Positions 11,480 through 20,810 of a stretch of 64,000 nucleotides of DNA are shown one piece after another; within the stretch, counting starts at the first letter, position 1, and each line of letters opens with the position of its first letter. The notes beneath the pieces were generated by a model. The model was not told the DNA's origin. It ran no database searches and saw only the letters and a program-made list of their open reading frames with translations. Source of the stretch: Tricholoma matsutake (taxonomy: Eukaryota > Basidiomycota > Agaricomycetes > Agaricales > Tricholomataceae); assembly GCA_026075535.2 (NCBI GenBank), contig AP026538.1, positions 5,394,001 through 5,458,000 of the forward strand, read 5' to 3'. Made by a program: the position numbers and the translations under genes.

Positions 11480-12538
11480 TGCCATATTGCTGATGTTCTT
11501 GATTACATGCCAAGCAGCTGCACTGGTGTTCACCAGCCCTGTGATGTTGGTATTCAACAGCCACTCAAACTGTTGATAAGGAAATCATACCATGAAGATA
11601 TTGTCAATGAATTCCTGTCAGTGCTGACTGCAGGTGACTCTACACCAATCCTCAAAGACACCCTTGGAGTCCTGTGTGATCACAGCATTCAGTGGATGTG
11701 GAATGCATATCAGGTACTACAAAACAAAGGGTTCATTAAGAAGGTATATCAATGTTCAATCAGTCTCTGCCTTACTTATGAAATGTTGGATTATATAATC
11801 TGTCACTGCTTAATCAGTGCTTGACAGACCATAGTTTGCATACACACAAGTGATGTGATAGCTGTAGCAATCCATGTCTGGTTATATGATATCCTTGTTC
11901 TGTTGAACCCTATAAGACCTGATACTCAGTCAGTCAGAGCATCTGGTATATGTCCAGGAGGGCCTGGGTTCAATCCCCAGTCTGGTCATCTTTTCTGCAT
12001 TCCTACATGAAAATGTCCCAGGCATTTGAAGGATGTCTTGTGCATGGGTGGGATTTATCATATGCCTGCTTGATGAGCTTCAAGGTGTGCGACGCACTGC
12101 AAAATATGAAGAACATGAACCCTGAGTTTTAGGAAGAGCTTACCAAAGGCTAAAATGACAACCAGCACCTTCCCGCTCCCACTGAAACCTTGCCAGAAGA
12201 TATACCCACCTTAAGACAAAGATGTGGATGATAGTGATCTATCAGTTGAAACTCTTGTCATGGCAACGATGAAGGATCACATACCTCCTATTGTGGACAC
12301 TCAAAAAACTGGATTGACATCTCTTGCTGATGCAGAGAATAACAATGAGAATCTTCCAGCCACTACCTTGGGTGTTGAAATTCCTGAGAAGGCAAAGGAG
12401 CTGCCAGTGGCACCAGGAGAAAGTGGAAGATGAAAACGGACGAAGTACACAAACAAGATGTACGATGCAAGGTCATTTTGGCGGCACGATGACAAAGACG
12501 ATTGGAAGGACGATAGCGTGCACCTTATCGATGGTTGA
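11480..12538 (+). pseudogene. DDE-superfamily (pogo/CENP-B-like) transposase, C-terminal part
   Basis: Exon one encodes NCHIADVLDYMPSSCTGVHQ then PCDVGIQQPLKLLIRKSYHE, the usual CTxxxQPxDVGIQxPxK block after the catalytic core, ending ...GFIKKV at 11,743. A 278-nt intron (11,744-12,021, GTATAT...CCCAG) restores the frame to AFEGCLVHGWDLSYACLMSF. Stops follow after NMNPEF and beyond. A later stretch, DDSDLSVETLVMATMKDHI, runs to an in-frame TGA (12,431-12,433) after GESGR and then continues KRTKYTNKMYDARSFWRHDD to a stop at 12,536-12,538; the NxxYxxxxFWRH tail is typical of this agaricomycete family. The N-terminal HTH and most of the DDE core are missing. The intron carries a tRNA-like SINE head. 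Confidence 0.7.
11916..11988 (+). tRNA. tRNA-like sequence (SINE head or tRNA pseudogene) inside an intron
   Basis: A near-complete cloverleaf can be drawn. Acceptor arms GACCTGA and TCTGGTC pair at 6 of 7 positions. The D arm has a CTC/GAG stem with one base missing compared with GCTC. The anticodon stem is TCTGG/CCAGG with a 7-nt loop TATATGT. The variable loop is AGGGC, and the T arm CTGGG-TTCAATC-CCCAG is perfect. The anticodon position reads TAT, but the base at position 33 is A rather than the invariant T. TTTT follows at 11,991-11,994. The B box GGGTTCAATCC is good. It lies wholly within the intron of the DDE transposase remnant, which makes that intron unusually long. More likely a SINE head or tRNA-derived insertion than a working tRNA. 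Confidence 0.6.
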
Positions 12539-12539
12539 G

Positions 12540-13032
12540 CGGTCGAAATGCGGCAATGCGTCCCTATTTGGCTTCAGTGACATCGGACTTCGAGCTTCAA
12601 TGCCAATTTGTAAATACTTCTCTATTGAAATTACTACCCACAGAAGTTGAAATACATTAAAATACACTACGGAGAATTCTTTCGCGATTTTTAAATCATT
12701 TTTCAACCTTTTTTTGGCTGTTTCGGCAACCCAGCTAAAATCGCTGTGACAATCATGACATTTCGGCGATTCGAAAAGCACCGTGATGCGTGACTGCCGA
12801 ATTGAACGAAATGTTGACGAAATGGTACAGTATTCGGACAAAGCCCAAAGTACCGATTTCCTCTCAACCGCGAAGTTGGGCACGGGAAGGAGGCTGGGAA
12901 AGGGCACTTTTGTCTGGACAAAAAAGAACTTCTGACCCAGGCAATCCGGGGGTCCACGAGCATTACTTACGTAGTCCGAGCTGTCGGGGTGTGATTCGGA
13001 GCTAAGGAATTTGCGTCCTATCGTGGTCCCAA
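12540..13032. other. CpG-retaining sequence without recognisable gene
   Basis: CG dinucleotides become frequent here, unlike the flanks. A 187-codon minus-strand frame (12,473-13,036) is open but has no family signature, and I judge it chance. The change in composition begins within the last exon of the preceding transposase remnant. Confidence 0.4.
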
Positions 13033-13250
13033 TCACAGCTGGGGCTGACCTGTGTTTCCATGCGAAACACAGGTCTCGGAAACATGTTTTGTGACTTCTA
13101 ATCCATGTTTCCTTGGGATAACCATTACGTAATCACCTTTTTTGGCAGTGCTTACATAAGGTGTTTCTCAAGGAAACACACATCAAAGTCACAAAACACA
13201 TTTCCGAGGCCTGTGTTTTCATGGGAAACACAGGCCAGCCCCAGCTGTGA
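13033..13250. mobile_element. 218-bp fold-back MITE
   Basis: The ends TCACAGCTGGGGCTG and CAGCCCCAGCTGTGA are perfect complements, and the inverted similarity continues inward for about 80 bp (GGAAACATGTTTTGTGAC against GTCACAAAACACATTTCC). Each arm carries its own small hairpin, for example CCTGTGTTTCCATGCGAAAC followed by ACAGG. AAT flanks both sides if the element is taken from CACAGC to GCTGTG, so a 3-bp target duplication is possible. It has no coding capacity. The superfamily is undetermined. Confidence 0.75.
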
Positions 13251-13864
13251 ATCCAGGGGGTGCGTTACGACCAAATATTTTGCTGAACTCCGCTGGATCC
13301 AGAACCGATAAAGCTTCGATAAAGAGCCAACAAGCGTTAACGACACAAGTCGGTCTTTTGCCATCCATCATTTTAAATTTATCAACTTTTTATCAGTCAT
13401 ACGTCCTCGAGCTCCTGACGTCGACTTGAGAGTTCTTGAAGGTGATGGTTCGCTAAATGCTGAAGCCTCAATAGCAAATTTAGCGGGCCACGAGAACTCG
13501 CGAGAAGTCCGGAGGTTATATTCACATCGGGAGCATCAACTTTTCAGGGCAACTGAAAATGTCATGTGACTGAAATTGGACGAATTAGATATTTCGGGTG
13601 GTCCGAAACTCTCCCCTGAAACTATAATTTTCGGCAAAGTTTCCTGGTGAAGCCTGGTGACCAGAGCTGGTTACTGGTTACTATATTTTCTCGTTGCATA
13701 CAATTTTGACGTCTCTTGATGCATCATCGGCTAAATTCCACGCTGCATGTGGAGCATTTCTATGTTGACCTCAAATTTAAGAGGAAGCTCAGGATGCTAA
13801 ACCGACTGAATTTCCCCCGCTGTTTGAAAATTGAGGCACCCCATTTCTCGTCTTTGACATACTA

Positions 13865-15967
13865 ATGGATATCGATATCGGTCCTACATACGGAGCCAAC
13901 TTGATTGGTCTTATCCTCGCTTCAGTGTTCGCGTGCTTCGACTGTACATATCCACGGTGGCTAACGTCATTCACGATTTAGATTATATGGTGTAACACTC
14001 CTGCAAATGTGAGCCTTCTCAATTCGACACGACATTCTGCTTCATTAACGTTTCTGTGAAGATTCTTTTATTACAGGTACCCTATCTCGTAATCAGAAAC
14101 TCGTGTCTTCGTAACGCTCAGTGCACAGGCAATATCCTAGAGACAGTTTTTTCACTAAAGGCCTGGTGTGTACCTCGTACTCTACTCATCAGCAAATGAA
14201 TTAATATTAATACGTATCATCTTAGGTTTTTGTTGTATGGTATGTAGTTCTCAACATCAATCGTACAAATATTCTGCAACGTCGACAGGTTTCTCGACAC
14301 AGCGCAACTTGTGCTTATCACCATTGACAGTTATTGGTAAGTCTCACTCAGGCCAAAAGGTATTTCCCTGTTAAGGCCCCAGAGAAAGGAATCTGGTAAC
14401 AAACTACAACAAGCCTGAAGTTTTGGGCAAGGCAACATGGTGAATTTTACAGCGTCCTGTCGGCGCTCTGTTCTTTATAAATTACCTGATATAAAACATT
14501 TAGGAGTTCTAATGTGAGTCCCCCAATATGTGATGTTTGTGGAGTCTTACAATAGTACGATGCACAGGTACAAATTGATTGTAATGTACGTCATCTATTG
14601 GGCGAGTAAACTAAATGTCCACACTTTTGCCACAGGGTCTCATCGGTCTTCTCGTCCAATGGTAGTGATAAATGCTTGTACCGGGAAGAGAGTCAAGCTA
14701 ATTGATTTCATTCAAAGTTTCTTTGCTCGACGTGTCTGGCGTCGTATGTTCCCCTTCCATCTCTCCTGGCTGCTGTACTCATCTCCCCTTGTTTTACAGT
14801 ATCAGGCAACATATGGATTACCGTTATTATTGTACGATGCTAGTCATTCCAATTGTACAATCTAACAAGTCTATCTTGGATAGGTAATTCTGGCCTTTGT
14901 GCACTTCAGTATGTGCAATTTTATTCGTTAGTACGAATGATTGGCTCATCAACCTCTGTAGGTCTCGGTGTAGGTATGCTTTACTATCGAGACAGTGCCC
15001 TCAACGCTCTTACAACCTTTAATCGCAGTATTCACTGTAGAAGGGTGAGGACTCATTTCATAGTGCCAACTTCGTTTACTGAGGATTTCGCTAGCTTCAT
15101 CCTTGTCGATACAAAGATGTTTAGGAAATTAATTGTACAGTTATCGTAATATCAATCTGATTAGAATACTGATGGTTCATGAAATGCAGTGGGCTACCAG
15201 TACGGGTCTAGGAAGCGCTGCTGCCGCTGATATGATTATTGCATGTGCTCTGTGCTACTATCTCTTGAAAAATCGCACCGGATTCGAACGGTACGCTTCA
15301 TATGGAAACTCGGTCCAAGTAGAGTTTGACAGATTCATAGAACAAACTCGATTATTACGACGTTAATCATGTACAGTCTAACGACAGGCTCAATTACGAG
15401 GTTCGTCCATTAGTTGAATGTCGTGTGGCTTGTACATATTCATTGTCGTGCAGTGTTCTTGCCTTCCTCTCGCTTGTCACAGTTAGTACAGATAATGTTC
15501 TTTTCCGCAGATTCTGATCATCATAAAAGTTTGCAACGTTACCAGGGAGCAACGTCTGGCAGGCGTTGTTTTGGATTCTTGGGAAATGTACGTCCATCCT
15601 TACACCAGTTGTACGGGCATCACTCGAAGAAACACGTATCCAGGCTATGTCAACTCCTTACTATCATCGTTGAGTGATCTCCTCGCCCTGTACTTGCCTC
15701 ATCCTCACGTTTTGGATGCCGTATAGCCTCAATAGTCGGGATTCTCTCCGTGAGCAAATCGCCAGTCGCGATGCGATCCTTCAGCTATCATCAATCCCCG
15801 CCACTTCGCAAATGACGAACCATAAAGGAGGGAACAAGGAGCTCAGCATTCATATACAGACTGTGTCAAAGACCGATTATGCCTACCCAGCACCAGCAGA
15901 CAAGGTTAGTATGTTGTTTAATAGTCATCGATTGAGACTAATACGTGAGTACCAACAGGAAAGATAA
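13865..15967 (+). pseudogene. DUF6534-type multi-pass membrane protein gene, probably degenerate
   Basis: The start ATG at 13,865 gives MDIDIGPTYGANLIGLILAS. A 55-nt intron (13,927-13,981) joins V to LYGVTLLQM, the classic N-terminus of this agaricomycete family. Later exon blocks, in order, include VYLVLYSSANELILI (14,168), GLIGLLVQ (about 14,637), FFARRVWRR (14,720), VILAFVHFSMC (14,883), MQWATSTGLGSAAAADMIIA then CALCYYLLKNRTGFER (15,186-15,293), YVNSLLSS then, after a GTTGAG...TATAG intron, LNSRDSLREQIASRDAILQL (15,640-15,790), and a tail ending HIQTVSKTDYAYP before the stop at 15,965-15,967. The family is predicted to have about seven membrane helices; function unknown. The block after LYGVTLLQM contains stops (TAA, TAG), so I favour a recently decayed gene. 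It sits in the CpG-retaining zone, unlike the transposon remnants. Confidence 0.7.
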
Positions 15968-17032
15968 AAACAACTGGCAGTGGACAACACATGCCTCTTG
16001 AACATTATTACTGCTCTTGCATTGTTTTGGAAATTCGTTCCGAAAGAGGAGGGGACTTGTAGCCATATTTAAGTAGTAGTATACTAGAACTTCACCCCTA
16101 GGTCAGAGTTTGAAACTATACTAGTGTTATGGAATATATTGGTTCCGAGTTCTCAGTATTGAGGACTTGGTCTTCATCTGGAAATCGGCAGGGGTCCGGT
16201 ATGACTAGACAGATTTGATCAATGATTAACACTCCGCCATCATAATGTTTGCATTTGTGGACCCTCTCATCATAATGATTAATGTCTAGTAATATCAATT
16301 TACAAAATCATCTACATGCAAACTTGAAATTCAGGGTCAGAAAGAGGATTCTAACTGTATATCGAGTGAAACTCACAAATATCACTCCTTTCAATCATGG
16401 TTTTTGTACACTCCATGGTTTTCTAAGAAAATATATGATAAGTAAATTAAACAAAAGATGGATGAATAACTCACACCAATCAAAGCCTACAGTATTGGTT
16501 GCAAAACAGGGTGTGAGAAGCCCAGTACCATCCACCATTTGGGTATGCCTCAGGTGACAAGACAACAGGGTAGATGTGGAGGGTGAAGTGGGAGCATCCT
16601 CCTTGAAATGTTCACACTGTCCAGTGGCAGCACTGCCTCACCTTCCATGAATCCATGGGTGATTTGTGCAGATTATGGCTTAAGGAGCCATCTAGATCCA
16701 AGAAACGAAGGAAATAATGAACAACATATCAAATAACCCAGTGGAAAAGTCCTGGATTCCCAATATGAGAGGTAATGTGGGCCTGGTATTGACCAATTGC
16801 TGTATGGATGTGCCAGTATGCCAGAAAGCGAACAATGGAAAATCTGGGCAGGAACTTGTGAATAGCAAAAATAGGGAATGACATAAGGCTGAAGTAAATC
16901 AAATGAGAATCAGTTGTTGGTGTGATAGAATGAAGAACAAAAGAACATACAGAGTAGGATACAAGGGAAGTGAGAGAGCAGAGACAACTTGAATCTCAGT
17001 GATAGTGGTAGTAGTCAGATGGTCACTTGATG
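15968..17032. other. No confidently recognised gene
   Basis: On the minus strand, frames such as PRFSIVRFLAYWHIHTAIGQ and YQAHITSHIGNPGLFHW (about 16,850-16,730) look coding-derived, but I do not recognise the family. CpG content falls again after about 16.1 kb. Confidence 0.3.
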
Positions 17033-17560
17033 TTGATGATGCTCAACCCAGAAACCCAAACAAAACCTACTAAATGGCTTCAGATGGTATAACACAAGTT
17101 AGAGGAAGGATGCAAGGCCCTCTTGATGTCACCTGTCAGACCGACCATCAAATAGTCATAAAAGGACTGCTTGTCAAAGCAATTTGAAGCTAAAAGAATG
17201 TGTTTCATGGAATTTCAGAGAATTTTGTGGCTAGATCGATGAATTCGGAGTGCACAAATATGTTCGGACACAAGATCAGGGGACTAGACGAGTAATAGAA
17301 GCAAAGCAAAGGCAAATCAAGGGAAACGAGAGTGAAAATAGCATAATGCAAGGATTTTCAAGGATTTTCAAAGATGTTTAGTGTGAAACACAAGACTTTG
17401 GACTGAATAAGACTAAACTGTACCCTGAAATCACTGCAATCTGGGAGGAAGATGACAACTTTCTTGTTTTTCTTTGTATCTAGTACATCTTTTTAAACAA
17501 TGATATTACTACAATGATGTGCATTAAGAACAGAAGACAGACAAAAGCTACATAGATATA
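17033..17560 (+). repeat. LTR-like repeat copy c
   Basis: TGTTGATGATGCTCAACCCA followed by AGAGGAAGGATGCAAGGCCC and AAAGGACTGCTTGTCAAAGC is nearly the same as the first 530 bp of the copy starting at 26,040, including the ATCTGGGAGGAAGA and TTCTTGTTTTTCTTTGTATC segments. It appears truncated after about 17,500. Confidence 0.65.
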
Positions 17561-17595
17561 TATATAATGAGTAAGGTATTAATTATCCTTCCACA

Positions 17596-18290
17596 TCACT
17601 GGGAATCAGCAGGGGGATCAGCCATAGCATCTGAGTGGGATGACGGCGTAATTTCTGAGAACCTCCTTTTGAATGATTTCAACTTATTTTCAACCCTTTC
17701 CTTCAAAATGGCATATGTTTTCAATGTTATATCTTGTTGTTCAAGCTTCTCCACCTCAGCCATGTACAGATGATGACTGGCATCCTTGTACAATATGCCA
17801 AGCTGGTCTTGAAGGGCCTTCACTTCAGCATGGCAGCTCAACAACTCCCTGTCTGTCAAGTCCTCCAACAGGATGAACTAATGTAGAAACACAAATGAGG
17901 ATGACACTTACTGGATTGGCAGGTAGGGTGAGCTGGTTGCGGGCCACCAGGTAGTATGGCAGTGCGGTCATGTTGCCAGACTGCAAATTGATCATAATGT
18001 CAATTGGGATAGACAAGACATGGGAGTGGATAGAGAAATGGGAGCAGCCAGGATATGGGAGTGGCCAAGACACAGCAGTGGCCAGAGACATGGCAACAGC
18101 CCTTAACTTCAACCTGATTTGAAATAAACAAAGCTTACCCCTCCATCTGCATTACGGACATCAAGTTCCAACTTCTGGTGATAGGCATTCATTGCCTGAT
18201 GAGTGGTGGGAATCATAAAGTGGGGCACTAAATAGTGGTGCCCATTGTCGGCTCGGATAGGGATGCAGCCATCTAGAACATTGTGGATGG
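17596..18290 (-). pseudogene. Uncharacterised repeat-family protein, C-terminal part
   Basis: The upstream exon (about 18,260-18,135) reads GHHYLVPHFMIPTTHQAMNA then YHQKLELDVRNADGG. The downstream exon (17,868-17,594) reads LTDRELLSCHAEVKALQDQL then GILYKDASHHLYMAEVEKLE, with a predicted coiled coil and a basic KSFKRRF segment before its stop. The order YLVPxF, AxxAYxxKLxLDV, LTxRELLxxHAExxALxD, SYKDAxHxLYMxEVE recalls a widespread agaricomycete hypothetical protein often found among transposons. Function unknown. A roughly 250-bp non-coding gap separates the exons. Confidence 0.5.
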
Positions 18291-18299
18291 ATCAATGTA

Positions 18300-18715
18300 A
18301 CAGAGGGTATAATGTCCATCTAATCTAGTGATCAGATATTGATGTTATTTGTTTGGCCTTGATGAACAAACACACATGATGGTTGATTTTCATCATTCCA
18401 ACTTTTGTTGACTTTCAAACCCCATCACTCCTGTCCCTGTTCCTGTCCCCACCCCGACTCATCTCAACATGAATGTTACAGCTCAACAAGTCCTCAGCCA
18501 CATCAGCCACATCAAGTAGGCCATTTGAAATGGCCTTCAAACACAAAACATCAAGGCTGTCATGAGGGAACAAAAATGGGCACTTGTAAGTAAAATACTA
18601 TCAGGATGACAGGGGGACTAATATACTGTAGAACACATTATTTTCATGGCAAAGACAGGATCTCGGGGAGGATTTGAAAGCAGCATTCAGTGCCAAGTCT
18701 TTCTTGTAGGGTTTT
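18300..18715. other. Spacer, no gene resolved
   Basis: A plus-strand frame at 18,405-18,593 (PHHSCPCSCPHPDSSQHECY) is followed by a GTAAGT donor at about 18,587. It could be an upstream exon of the next locus but is too weak to assign. Confidence 0.3.
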
Positions 18716-18929
18716 TTGGTAGCATGGGGAAGTTCTGATAGAACGGGAGATGAGATTTTCATGGAAGGTCAGCTGCACATGATGAAGAAATTTGATGAGC
18801 AAGGTGGGATTGTGGGAACCTCAGGGGTTTTGGCATCAAGAGTGGGAGGTGGAGTGGCCGCTGGTCCTTCAAGATCAGGAGCAGGACCACAAGGAGTGGG
18901 AGCGGCAGGTGGGGGTGCAGAAATGAGAA

Positions 18930-19050
18930 TGGGAACAGGAGTGGGACGAGGGAAGGGAGTGGGAGCAGGAGTGGAAATGGGAATGGGAATGGGGATGGGG
19001 ATGGGAATGGGACCACGGATGGGAACGGGAGCAGGAGCAGGAGCTCAAGG
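18930..19050. repeat. GGGAATGGGA-type hexamer microsatellite
   Basis: Tandem GGGAATG/GGGAGC-type hexamers within the Gly/Met-rich coding stretch of the preceding entry. Confidence 0.75.
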
Positions 19051-20065
19051 GGAGACCAGGCGAAGGAAACCACAGGCACCAGTGGAGCCATCAGGATCCA
19101 GGTCATGCCAGCCAGAAAATTGATGCCCAGATGCGTGCCCATCAGCACCACCCACCCCAACCACTCCAGCAAGACTAAGTGGGAGTGGCAGGACCAGATG
19201 ACTTCAGAGCAGCAGTGGGAGCTCTGGTGAGGATTTAGAAAATGATGGGGAATCAGAGGGGATGGAAAGCGATGGAGATGGATTGTTGGAGTGAAAGGAG
19301 CAAAGGGAACAATGGTGACAACCAGTGCATGGGGCAGTAAGGCCCACTCCCTGCATACGATGCTTCCAGCTTGGGTGACAATGTCATGAACAGGTCAATG
19401 GGAAGGGCGCATGTTTTGAATGTGGGAAGGGCAATGTCAAGTGCGACAAAATGAAAGATGGTCATGGAGGGGACAATCCAGAGAAAGGAAAGGGTGCAGC
19501 CAGAAGAAAGGTGAAGAAGTCTGGATCCTCATGGAGGTTCATGAGGGAAGAAAAAGGAAAATCAAAGGGTAAGTACTATGTATCACCATACAAATAACCA
19601 CTGAACATTGACCACAGCAACATATTCCTCCGACATCGTGCACAAATTCCCACCCTCACCCTCTCCCTCACCCTCTCCTGCTCCCGTTACTGCTGGGGAG
19701 CTCTGTGACTTCAACAACTGTATACAAGAACTGGAGCATCATCTGTACAATCAGGGTGATTGGCTCCATCAGAACTCAGAGCAATGGCCAACATATGGGA
19801 GAATATGGCCAGCTTGAGCAGGTGGATGGATGAGATGGAAGAGTACATGGGGTTCCACCCACAACCCCTTGTGTTGTACAATGGTGCACTATCTTGGAGA
19901 GGGTCCAAGCTATAGGCAAAGGTATGGTAAGGAGGTTGACAAGGATAAGCAGGATGCTGGGGACACTGTTTGGGAGGATCACTGGCACAGGGCTGCTGCT
20001 GCTGATGCTGGTAGTGAGGAAGATAGACATGAGGCAGCTTGGCCTGAGGAAGATGGATGCGAGGT

Positions 20066-20400
20066 TGCTCCCACTCCCACCCCTGCTCCCACTCCCACCC
20101 CCACTCCCATTCCTGCACTTCCACCTGATGCCCCACCTGCTGCTCCTGCACTGCCACCTGCTGCTCCCACCCCCATTCCTGCACTTGCACCCCCACCTGC
20201 TGCTCCCACTCCCACTCCCACTCCCTCTCCCACTCCCGTTCCTGATGCTGCTCCTGTCCCCAATGCCTTGCCCGATGCAGAAGCCAGCCAGCCCACTTGG
20301 CAAGGCCAAGATGATGCATCAAGTGCTCCCACTCCCTCTCCTGCTCCCTCTCCCGCTCCCACACTGCCACATGCCACTCCCACTCCCACTCCCACTGGGC
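20066..20400. repeat. CCCACT hexamer minisatellite encoding Pro-Thr repeats
   Basis: Variants of CACTCCCACCCC and GCTCCCACT hexamers are repeated for over 300 bp. The reverse complement of this unit resembles the GGGAGTGGGA repeats near 18,850-19,050, so the two arrays are inverted relative to each other. Confidence 0.75.
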
Positions 20401-20810
20401 TTGAGGAAGAAGGACATGGTCCTCAAATCAAGGTCATCCCCGCCACGCTGCAAGATTCTCATGAATCAGTTCAACATATGACCTCTGTGGATGTGCCCCT
20501 TCCTCCCCTCCTTCAACCCCCCTCAATCCCCAATGCTGACCCTGTGGAACTGGTAATGGTATCCACCAGCAATGTGTTCATACCACCTGCCCCTCCTTCA
20601 CCGCTGGCATCACATTCCCCTCCTCCTCCACAATTATGCCAATCCCCTCGCCATTTGTCACCCGCCCAGCCTTTGAGAAGTACCAGCCCTCAGCCAAACC
20701 TGAAGAAGAGAGTGGGAACATCCAAGGACAGAGAGGAGGTCAAACGAGGCAGAAAAAAGTAATGGTTGGACCATTTTATTTCACATTCATACAGAAATAT
20801 TGTTGTATAA

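Larger units (their letters stand above)
18716..20762 (+). pseudogene. Zn2Cys6-like and Pro/Thr-rich uncharacterised protein
   Basis: One frame runs from 18,716 through a Gly/Met/Thr-rich region to a Cys cluster at 19,352-19,444 with spacing C-x2-C-x6-C-x9-C-x2-C-x6-C (CIRC ... CFECGKGNVKC), similar to a fungal binuclear zinc cluster, followed by a Lys-rich stretch. In this frame there are TGA stops at 19,121-19,123, after SGRTR, after GLLE, after REQW and inside the Cys cluster; each is one C-to-T change from CGA. A second exon from about 19,608 encodes FNNCIQELEHHLYNQGDWLH, shifts frame near 19,786, then [21 protein letters not shown] long Pro/Thr/Ala tail ([20 protein letters not shown] and more) ends [19 protein letters not shown] at 20,762. 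This architecture recalls agaricomycete gag-like or DNA-binding repeat proteins. Non-functional as it stands. Confidence 0.55.

Noticed and set aside
11916..11988. A working tRNA-Ile(UAU) gene
   Set aside because: Loop position 33 is A, the D stem lacks a base, and it sits inside an intron; tRNA-like or SINE origin is more likely.
12473..13036. 187-codon minus-strand open frame
   Set aside because: No known motif, overlaps the last exon of the DDE transposase on the other strand and enters the MITE border; probably chance.
20066..20400. CRISPR-like array
   Set aside because: The repeats are contiguous hexamers without spacers and encode Pro-Thr repeats; the genome is eukaryotic.
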